From: an uncultured Pseudomonadales bacterium
GTDB taxonomy: Bacteria; Pseudomonadota; Gammaproteobacteria; Pseudomonadales; Azotimanducaceae
Reading direction: 5' to 3'
NCBI GenBank assembly: GCA_958296195.1
Contig: OY282455.1
Location: 1,674,001 to 1,738,000, forward strand
DNA: 64,000 bases
The notes under the pieces were generated by a model. The model had not been told where the DNA came from. It did no database searches and saw only the letters and a list, made by a program, of their open reading frames with translations. Made by a program: the position numbers and the translations under genes. This document shows positions 57,930 to 64,000 of this stretch, piece after piece (the first letter of the stretch is position 1; every line of letters starts with the position of its first letter).

Positions 57930-60539
57930 ATGGCCATGCAGCCGACACGGGCGCAAGCCGCCGCCCTAGTGGCGCGGATGACGTTGGACGAAAAGGCCGC
58001 CCTGTGCTCCGGCGCCAGTTTCTGGCGGCTCAAGGGCAACGAACGCCTGGGGCTGAAGTCCGTCATGGTCACCGACGGTCCGCACGGCTTGCGCAAACAA
58101 GCCGGCAGCGCGGACCACGGCGGGCTGAGCGCCAGTGCGCCGGCCACCTGCTTTCCCACGGCCAGCGCCTTGGCCAGCACTTGGAACCGGGACCTGGCGC
58201 ACCAGGTCGGCGAGGCGCTGGGCAGGGAATGCCAGGCGGCGGACATTGCCGTCCTGCTCGGCCCCGGCATGAACATCAAGCGCCACCCTCTGTGCGGGCG
58301 CAACTTTGAATACTTCTCCGAAGACCCCTTGCTGACTGGGGAATTGGCCGCCGCCCTGACCAAGGGCATTCAGTCCCAAGGCGTCGGCGCCTGCCTCAAG
58401 CACTTCGCCGTCAACAATCAAGAGCGGGGGCGCATGGTCACCGACGCCGTGGTTGATGAGCGCAGCCTGCGGGAGATCTATCTGCGCGGCTTCGATATCG
58501 CCGTCAAGCAGGCTCGCCCCTGGACCCTGATGTGCGCCTACAACCGAGTCAACGGCGTCTATTGCAGCGAGCACGAGCGGCTGCTCAACCGAATCCTCCG
58601 CGAGGAATGGGGTTTTGACGGCTTGGTGATGACCGACTGGGGCGCCGCCAACGACCGGGTGCGCGGCCTCGCCGCCGGGCTGGACTTGGAAATGCCCGGC
58701 AACGGCGGCGTCAACGACCGCCGCATCGCCGCCGCCGTGCAGGCGGGGGAACTGAGCGAGTCGGTCTTGGACCGGGCCGTCGTGCGCATCGTCCGCCTGA
58801 TCCTGCAGGGCACCCAAAATGCGGCCAAACCGCTCTCGGCGGAGGAACTCGAAGCGCATCACGGCTTGGCGCGGCGGGCCGCGACGGAGGGCGCTGTGCT
58901 GTTGAAGAACGAAGGCGGCCTGTTGCCGCTGTCAGAGCAGTCCCGCATTGCGGTGGTCGGCGCCTTCGCCAAGCATCCCAGATATCAAGGCACCGGCAGT
59001 TCCCGCGTCAACCCCACGCGGCTGGACTGCGCCTTCGACGCCATCAAGGGCATCATGTCCGGCGAAGCCTCCCCGGTCTATGCACCGGGCTACGATCCCG
59101 TCGCCAGTGCGCCGGCCCTGGAGCTGATAGAGGAAGCGGTGGCGGCGGCGCAGGGCGCCAATGCCGTGCTGCTGTTCGCCGGCCTGCCAGAAACCCTTGA
59201 ATCTGAGGGCTTCGACCGCAACCACATGGGCTTGCCGGAACAGCAGAACCGACTGATCGAAGCCGTCTGCGCCGCCAACCCCAACACCGTGGTGGTGCTG
59301 GCCAACGGAGCGCCGGTGGAAATGCCCTGGGCGGACCAGTCAAAGGCCGTTCTGGAGGGTTATCTCGGCGGCCAAGCCGGGGGCGCGGCCTTGGCCGATC
59401 TGCTGTTTGGCCGCGCCAATCCCTGCGGCAAGCTGGCCGAGACCTTCCCGTTACGCCAAGCCGACGTGCCTTCCGACCCTTGGTTCCCCGGCACCGCCCG
59501 CCAGGTTCAGCACCGCGAAGGCGTTTATGTGGGCTATCGCTACTTCGACAGCGCCACTGCACCCGTCCTGTTTCCGTTCGGGCATGGGTTGAGCTACACC
59601 CGATTCGAGTACCGCGACCTAGCCGTCACGCCAAGCGCCCGGCAGGACGGCGCCTTCGACATCTCCCTAGCCCTTGCCAATGTCGGCGACCGGGCCGGCG
59701 CCGAAGTGGTGCAACTATACGTTCATGCCCGCCAAGCCGCCGTCGAGCGCCCCGAACAGGAGCTGCGCGCCTTCGCCAAGGTGTTCCTGAACCCAGGCGA
59801 GAGCCGGCGGGTTGAATGCACGCTGGACCGGCGCGCGTTCGCCTACTACTGCCCCAAGGCTGCGGATTGGCTGGTGGAGGCCGGCGCCTACGAGGTGCGC
59901 ATCGGCGCATCGAGCAGGGACCTGCGCTTACGCGCCGACATTGAGTTGACCGATGAAGAGGCGGGCGATCCGGAGGCTGGGTACACCGAGCCGCAAGCAG
60001 CGCAGCAAATTGCAGCGCATCCCGGTGGTCAGGACGATGCACCCAACGCCGGGCAAGCCGAGGCATCGACAAGACGGCCTAGTACCTCCACCCCATCCCA
60101 TGCCGCCTTTGACGATGACGAACGCTTTGCGGAACTGCTGGGCCACCCCATTCCGCCGGAGGAGCCGATTCGCCCTTTCCACCTCAACTCCACCCTGGGG
60201 GAGATTTCCGCCACTTGGCTGGGGCGGCGGGTGCGAGCGCAAGTAGCCAAGGCCCTGCTGCAGCGCGTGGGCCAAGCCCGGAAACCCCACCGATCTGCTG
60301 CCCAAGACGCCAGCCCAGCCACCAAATCCACCGCTGAGGCCGCTCCCGCGGCGACGGGCACCAACACCGCCACGGAGAAGATGCTCCAGGAAATGCTGGA
60401 CAACCTGCCTTTGCGCGGCTTGGTGCTGATGTCCAGCGGAGCTTTCAGCTTCCACCAAGCCGAGGCGCTGGCGGCGCTGCTCAATGGGCGTTTGCTTGCG
60501 GCTTTGTGGGCGCTTCTTCGCAGACGACGCACACCCTGA
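57930..60539 (+). CDS. Glycoside hydrolase family 3 enzyme (beta-glucosidase-like)
   Basis: A 869-residue GH3 enzyme. The (beta/alpha)8 domain has MTLDEKAALCSGASFW, MVTDGPHGLR, ACLKHFAVNNQERGR and the nucleophile Asp in FDGLVMTDWGA (Asp236). The second domain (VVVLANGAPVEMPW) and a FnIII domain (GYRYFDSATAPVLFPFGHGL to DLRLRADIEL) follow. The last ~170 residues (from STLGEISATWLG, with a Pro/Ala linker and LPLRGLVLMSSGAFSF) are the C-terminal extension seen in one GH3 subgroup. No signal peptide, hence cytosolic. ATG 57930 or 57936 could be the start. Confidence 0.9.
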   Translation: MAMQPTRAQAAALVARMTLDEKAALCSGASFWRLKGNERLGLKSVMVTDGPHGLRKQAGSADHGGLSASAPATCFPTASALASTWNRDLAHQVGEALGRECQAADIAVLLGPGMNIKRHPLCGRNFEYFSEDPLLTGELAAALTKGIQSQGVGACLKHFAVNNQERGRMVTDAVVDERSLREIYLRGFDIAVKQARPWTLMCAYNRVNGVYCSEHERLLNRILREEWGFDGLVMTDWGAANDRVRGLAAGLDLEMPGNGGVNDRRIAAAVQAGELSESVLDRAVVRIVRLILQGTQNAAKPLSAEELEAHHGLARRAATEGAVLLKNEGGLLPLSEQSRIAVVGAFAKHPRYQGTGSSRVNPTRLDCAFDAIKGIMSGEASPVYAPGYDPVASAPALELIEEAVAAAQGANAVLLFAGLPETLESEGFDRNHMGLPEQQNRLIEAVCAANPNTVVVLANGAPVEMPWADQSKAVLEGYLGGQAGGAALADLLFGRANPCGKLAETFPLRQADVPSDPWFPGTARQVQHREGVYVGYRYFDSATAPVLFPFGHGLSYTRFEYRDLAVTPSARQDGAFDISLALANVGDRAGAEVVQLYVHARQAAVERPEQELRAFAKVFLNPGESRRVECTLDRRAFAYYCPKAADWLVEAGAYEVRIGASSRDLRLRADIELTDEEAGDPEAGYTEPQAAQQIAAHPGGQDDAPNAGQAEASTRRPSTSTPSHAAFDDDERFAELLGHPIPPEEPIRPFHLNSTLGEISATWLGRRVRAQVAKALLQRVGQARKPHRSAAQDASPATKSTAEAAPAATGTNTATEKMLQEMLDNLPLRGLVLMSSGAFSFHQAEALAALLNGRLLAALWALLRRRRTP

Positions 60540-60623
60540 TCAGCGCGTCCATTGCGCATTCGGGGCGGCGCCGATGGGTTCCAGGACGCTGCGCCTTGCA
60601 GGCGCCCTCGCCCTTGCTTGCCG

Positions 60624-61523
60624 TCATGCGCGGCGGCGGTTGCTGCGGCGCCGCTCACGCCCCGCTCCGGCATCGGGGTTGGGTTCGCGGTAAGCCTGCA
60701 TCCAGCGGCGGCACTCCGGGTCCCGGCCCAGCATCACGTTGGCGCCGCGCACGGCGAGCATCACCTCGCCATGCAGGGGGTTGGTGATGGCCGAGGTCAT
60801 GCCGGCACCGGCCGCCATCGCTAGGAAAACGCCATTCAGGCCGTTGCGGTTGGGTAGGCCGAAGCTGATGTTGGAGGCGCCGCAGGTGGTGTTGACCTTA
60901 AGCTCCGTGCGCAGCCGGCGGATCAGTTGCATGGCCTTGCGACCGGCGTCGTTCAGGGCGCCCACCGGCATCACCAGCGGATCCACCACCACGTCGCTGG
61001 CCGGAATGCCGTGGTCGGCGGCCCGCTGCACGATTTTCTTGGCCACCTCAAAGCGCACGTCGATATCCTCGGAGATGCCGGTCTCGTCGTTGGAGATGGC
61101 CACCACCGCGCAGCTATGCTTGCTGACCAACGGCAGCACCCGCTCCAAGGACTCATCCTCGCCGGTCACGGAGTTCAACAGCGGCCTGCCTTCATAGGCG
61201 GCAAGGCCCGCCGCCAAAGCCTCGATCACCGAGGAGTCGATGGACAGCGGCACGTCCGTGACAGCCTGCACACGCCTGATGGTCTCCGCCAGAATACCCG
61301 GCTCGTCGGCCAACGGGATGCCGGCGTTGACGTCCAGCACCTGGGCGCCGGCGGCGACCTGGGCCAAGGCGTCCGCCTCCACTCGAGAGAAGTCCCCCGC
61401 CTTCATCTCCGCCGCCAACAGTTTGCGCCCGGTGGGGTTGATGCGTTCGCCGATGATGACGAAGGGCTGCTCAAAGCCGATGACCACCTCCCGGCTGGCG
61501 GAGGAAAGTAGGGTGTTTGTCAT
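60624..61523 (-). CDS. Methyltetrahydrofolate:corrinoid-type methyltransferase
   Basis: A 299-residue pterin-binding TIM barrel. FVIIGERINPTGRKLLAAEM, QVLDVNAGIPLADEPGIL, PLSIDSSVIEALAAGL and NTTCGASNISFGLPNR are hallmarks of MtgA/AcsE/MetH-type domains. It would move the methyl group from the corrinoid protein to tetrahydrofolate. It clusters with the corrinoid protein (62416) and DUF1638 gene, so all three likely serve demethylation of a quaternary or tertiary amine. The C-terminus ends in a basic tail. Confidence 0.85.
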   Translation of the reverse strand: MTNTLLSSASREVVIGFEQPFVIIGERINPTGRKLLAAEMKAGDFSRVEADALAQVAAGAQVLDVNAGIPLADEPGILAETIRRVQAVTDVPLSIDSSVIEALAAGLAAYEGRPLLNSVTGEDESLERVLPLVSKHSCAVVAISNDETGISEDIDVRFEVAKKIVQRAADHGIPASDVVVDPLVMPVGALNDAGRKAMQLIRRLRTELKVNTTCGASNISFGLPNRNGLNGVFLAMAAGAGMTSAITNPLHGEVMLAVRGANVMLGRDPECRRWMQAYREPNPDAGAGRERRRSNRRRA

Positions 61524-61637
61524 GGGGCCATCATCCTCTTCCGGTCTTAACGGGTCGTGCCAATGCCGCCCCCCTCGTCAGCGTAGGGTCAGGATTCGGC
61601 CGCTGGCTGCGCCGAGCACGGGAGACAGTCATCTTGG

Positions 61638-62375
61638 TCAACCACCTTGTTCCAGGTTGCGGGATGCGCCACTGCGGATGCTGATGGGAACAAAGGCATC
61701 CACGGCTCGCAGAGTCCGGGCAAAAGGGGACAAGCCGGTGTGGTGGTACGCGAAGCGCAGCCGCAAGTTGTCCGCATGGTTGGCGGCTTGGCGGCGCAAC
61801 TCCTCGTCGCCGCTTTGCGACAGATGCAGCAGCCGCTGGTAGTTGCGGAAGTAGTCATCCCGCAGTTGCGGATGGCGGTCCAGCCCCAGCCCTTGGTGAA
61901 TCAAGCGGTCAAAGTGGCGGACTAGGAAATCCGTTAGATAGAAGGTGCCCGGCTCCTCCTCCGCCAAGGCCGCAAACGCCTCCGCGCCGGAGAGGAATTC
62001 ATAGCAGTGGGCGCCGGGCAGGCGGAGGGTGCCGGTCTTGGCCAGTTCCGCATCCAGCAGGCCGCCGGTGCCGCAGTCCGCATAGGCCACCAGCACTTGC
62101 TCGTGCTGGTCTTTGATGGCGGCCAGCTTTGCCGCCACCGCCGCTGGAATCCGCTCCGGGCGGTTGTGCAGCTCCGCCGGCAGGCAGTACAGGACCAGGT
62201 GGGTCCAGCCGTTCAGGCGCCTGAGCTGATTCAGTTCCCGGGCGATGGCGCCGCAGGCCACTACGCCAACGGACTGGCGTTCGAACACCTCCGCCTTGGC
62301 GGCTTGCGCAAGACTGTTCGGGGCCGACGGCGGACGCGGTGGGCGCTTGCCGACCCTTAGTTCACTGGTTTGCAT
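61638..62375 (-). CDS. DUF1638 domain protein
   Basis: A 245-residue protein. SVGVVACGAIARELNQLRRL, YCLPAELHNRPERIPAAVAAKL, VLVAYADCGTGGLLDAEL and LPGAHCYEFLSG are DUF1638 signatures with conserved Cys/His residues that could bind metal. The family is commonly encoded beside corrinoid methyltransferases, and its role is unknown; corrinoid reactivation or methyl-carrier handling is possible. It lies between the methyltransferase and corrinoid-protein genes. Confidence 0.8.
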   Translation of the reverse strand: MQTSELRVGKRPPRPPSAPNSLAQAAKAEVFERQSVGVVACGAIARELNQLRRLNGWTHLVLYCLPAELHNRPERIPAAVAAKLAAIKDQHEQVLVAYADCGTGGLLDAELAKTGTLRLPGAHCYEFLSGAEAFAALAEEEPGTFYLTDFLVRHFDRLIHQGLGLDRHPQLRDDYFRNYQRLLHLSQSGDEELRRQAANHADNLRLRFAYHHTGLSPFARTLRAVDAFVPISIRSGASRNLEQGG

Positions 62376-62415
62376 GGGGCATCCAACCCAAGGGCCGGGC
62401 AGCGGTTGCCCCGCG

Positions 62416-63135
62416 TCAGCCGATGACCGCTTGGTGGGCGGACGCTTCGCGCTTGGCCGCCACCAGCCGCTTGGCCGTCTCCACGGCGGTGGCGGCGTCC
62501 CGGCAGTAGGCGTCGGCGCCGACAGCCTTGCCGAACTCCTCGTTCAGCGGGGCGCCGCCCACCAGAATGACGTAGTCGTCGCGGATGCCCTTCTGCTCCA
62601 AGGTTTCGATCACCACCTTCATGTAGGGCATGGTGGTGGTCAGCAGCGCCGACATGCCCAGGATTTCCGGCTTGTGCTCATCCAGTGCGTCCAGGTAGTT
62701 CTGCACCGGATTGTTGATGCCGATGTCGATGACCTCAAACCCGGCGCCCTCCATCATCATGCCCACCAAGTTCTTGCCGATGTCATGGATGTCTCCCTTG
62801 ACCGTGCCAATCACCATCTTGCCGACGGGCTTGGCGCCGGTCTCCGCCAGCAGGGGGCGCAGCACGGCCATGCCGGCCTTCATGGCGTTGGCCGCCATCA
62901 ACACTTCGGGAACGAACAGGATGCCGTCGCGGAAGTCGATGCCCACGACGGTCATGCCATCGACCAAGGCGTTTCCCAGCACCTTGTCCGGCGGCCAGCC
63001 CCGACCCAGCAGAATACGCACGCCCTCGTCGATTTCCTCGGCCAAGCCATCGTAGAGGTCGTCGTGCATTTGCTGCACGAGATCGTCGTCGTCAAGGGTG
63101 GTTAGATCGAGATCGTCGTCGTTTGCATCCGACAT
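62416..63135 (-). CDS. Corrinoid-binding methyl carrier protein (MttC-like)
   Basis: A 239-residue protein. A helical cap domain (VRILLGRGWPPDKVLGNALV; GILFVPEVLMAANAM) precedes a Rossmann B12-binding domain with GTVKGDIHDIGKNLV (cobalt-ligating His), SALLTTTMPYM and VGGAPL. The N-terminus is unusually acidic (DDDLDLTTLDDDD). It carries the methyl group between an MttB-type enzyme and the methyltetrahydrofolate-forming enzyme. Confidence 0.92.
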   Translation of the reverse strand: MSDANDDDLDLTTLDDDDLVQQMHDDLYDGLAEEIDEGVRILLGRGWPPDKVLGNALVDGMTVVGIDFRDGILFVPEVLMAANAMKAGMAVLRPLLAETGAKPVGKMVIGTVKGDIHDIGKNLVGMMMEGAGFEVIDIGINNPVQNYLDALDEHKPEILGMSALLTTTMPYMKVVIETLEQKGIRDDYVILVGGAPLNEEFGKAVGADAYCRDAATAVETAKRLVAAKREASAHQAVIG

Positions 63136-63439
63136 GCGTCACCTCCCGAGGGCTGCCGACGCAGGTTAAGCGACCCGCGCCGGGCGTGCGCAAGCCTATG
63201 CCCCGACCCGCCAACAAGCGGTTGCCAAGGCGACATTGACTTGTCGAAATACGACCAACTGGCGCGAGCAGGCATCCCTATGTCGCAAACATCGCAACGA
63301 CCTCTACCGCTTGCGGCCATACTCGTTTTTCCAATTGGGGGAACGACCTACTTGACAATCCTGACCCATCCCGATTTCGACCAGTCGGAAACTGGCGAGA
63401 TTTGCTTCCGTTCAAGAACAAACCGGGGAGGGCGCCAAC
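63136..63439. promoter_or_regulatory. Divergent intergenic control region
   Basis: 304 bases between the corrinoid-protein gene and the mttB-like gene. It holds TTGACA at 63352-63357 toward mttB with a weak -10, and two dyads: GTCG-AAATA-CGAC near 63243-63255 and CCAGT-CGGAA-ACTGG near 63381-63395. The second lies downstream of the promoter and could be an operator or a leader hairpin. Confidence 0.4.
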
Positions 63440-64000
63440 GTGAACGACCAACGGCCTAGCCGCGCCTCAGGCGGTCGGGCGGCGCGGCTGAAGGCCCGCC
63501 AACAGGCGCAACTGGAAACCCGCACCGGAGCACCGCCCTACATCACCCGCCGCATCAAGCCGCTGGAGGTGCTCGACGCGGAAGGGCTGGAGCTGATTGA
63601 GCGCAACGCCGACCTGCTGCTCGAGGAAATCGGCATCGACTTCCGTGACGACCCGGAGGCCCTGCAGGTGCTCAAGGACGCGGGGGCGGACGTGGAGCAC
63701 GAGCGGGTGCGCTTTCCCCGGGGCCTGTGCCGCTCCGTCATTCAGGCGTCCGCACCCAAGGAGTTCGTTCAACACGCCAGAAACCCGCACCGCAACGTCC
63801 GCATCGGCGGGCCGCACACCGTCTTCGCCCCCGGCTACGGCCCACCCTTCGTGCAGGACCTAGAGGGCGGGCGCCGCTACGCCACCCTGGCGGACTTCCA
63901 GAACTTCGTGAAGCTCTCCTACCTCTCCCCCTACATGCACCACTCCGGCGGCACGGTCTGCGAGCCGGTGGATGTGCCGGTGACCAAGCGCCACCTCGAC
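63440..64000 (+). CDS. Trimethylamine methyltransferase family protein (MttB-like, 3' partial)
   Basis: The first 187 residues of an MttB-superfamily protein from GTG 63440 (GGGGAGGG ahead). ITRRIKPLEVLDAEGLELIE, ADLLLEEIGIDFRDDPEAL, RFPRGLCRSVIQASAP, PHTVFAPGYGPPFVQDLEGG and YATLADFQNFVKL are the usual N-terminal blocks. The family transfers a methyl group from a quaternary or tertiary amine to the corrinoid protein. Whether it contains pyrrolysine cannot be decided, as the central region is outside the window; most proteobacterial members lack it. Confidence 0.88.
   Translation, partial: MNDQRPSRASGGRAARLKARQQAQLETRTGAPPYITRRIKPLEVLDAEGLELIERNADLLLEEIGIDFRDDPEALQVLKDAGADVEHERVRFPRGLCRSVIQASAPKEFVQHARNPHRNVRIGGPHTVFAPGYGPPFVQDLEGGRRYATLADFQNFVKLSYLSPYMHHSGGTVCEPVDVPVTKRHLD

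Noticed and set aside
1-64000. CRISPR arrays, rRNA genes, tmRNA, riboswitches
   Set aside because: No spaced repeats, rRNA signatures or tmRNA ends were seen. No cobalamin-riboswitch core was found upstream of the corrinoid genes.

Overview
The window looks like a GC-rich gammaproteobacterial chromosome segment. The evidence is the housekeeping gene order: rnr-rlmB, rpsF-rpsR-rplI, smpB, ribH, ptsP-rppH, a LigE-type exported DNA ligase and a tRNA-Leu(CAG). A CYP153-type alkane hydroxylase, phytanoyl-CoA-type dioxygenase, a reductive-dehalogenase-like protein and an MttB/corrinoid-protein demethylation set suggest a free-living or symbiotic heterotroph using alkanes and methylated amines and relying on corrinoid enzymes. 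A marine habitat is only a guess.

Layout. 1-5.3 kb: 5'-partial P450, a polytopic membrane protein, a decayed ORF, and a two-gene operon (NAD-binding epimerase-like protein plus UPF0104-like membrane protein). 5.3-7.6 kb: an AbiEi/Fic fusion protein behind a hicAB toxin-antitoxin pair with a clear palindromic operator. 7.8-13.5 kb: an IsdG-like haem monooxygenase, a lasso-cyclase-like asparagine synthetase homologue, a candidate lasso-type precursor interrupted by a 23-base G/C homopolymer, tRNA-Leu, and a Fur-box-preceded TonB-dependent receptor. 13.5-16.1 kb: rnr-rlmB.

16.2-38.1 kb is a 22-kb defence island inserted between rlmB and rpsF, genes that are adjacent in Pseudomonas and relatives. 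Its backbone, all on the minus strand, is a SNF2-type helicase with DUF3883, a DUF1156 DNA methylase and a DUF499 ATPase, a helicase-methylase-ATPase (Hma-like) set. Cargo lies between them: two AAA15 + DUF4276 (TOPRIM-like) pairs, a TIR-like (Cap12-type) protein, a retropepsin-like protease with a small partner, a SppA/ClpP-fold serine protease with a small partner, and a DUF1016 fragment. The methylase N-terminus recurs in two extra broken copies that border the cargo, as if cassettes entered by recombination at the methylase gene. On the plus strand, next to rpsF, a tight operon encodes a HEPN-like protein, an ATPase with a KGGVGR variant P-loop and a second P-loop ATPase; this is the best candidate here for an undescribed defence system.

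38.4-47.8 kb: ribosomal and housekeeping genes, including an S6 with a very long acidic tail, then LigE and a DUF433/PIN-like toxin-antitoxin pair. 47.8-52.6 kb: IorA without IorB, then a DUF488/dual-OB/AlbA_2 (Schlafen-like) cluster. 52.7-60.5 kb: PhyH dioxygenase, reductive-dehalogenase-like protein, a TonB-receptor/amine-oxidase deletion scar, a thioesterase gene split by an IS481-like element, and a GH3 glycosidase. 60.6-64 kb: corrinoid methyltransferase genes divergent from a 3'-partial mttB-like gene. No CRISPR array was seen.
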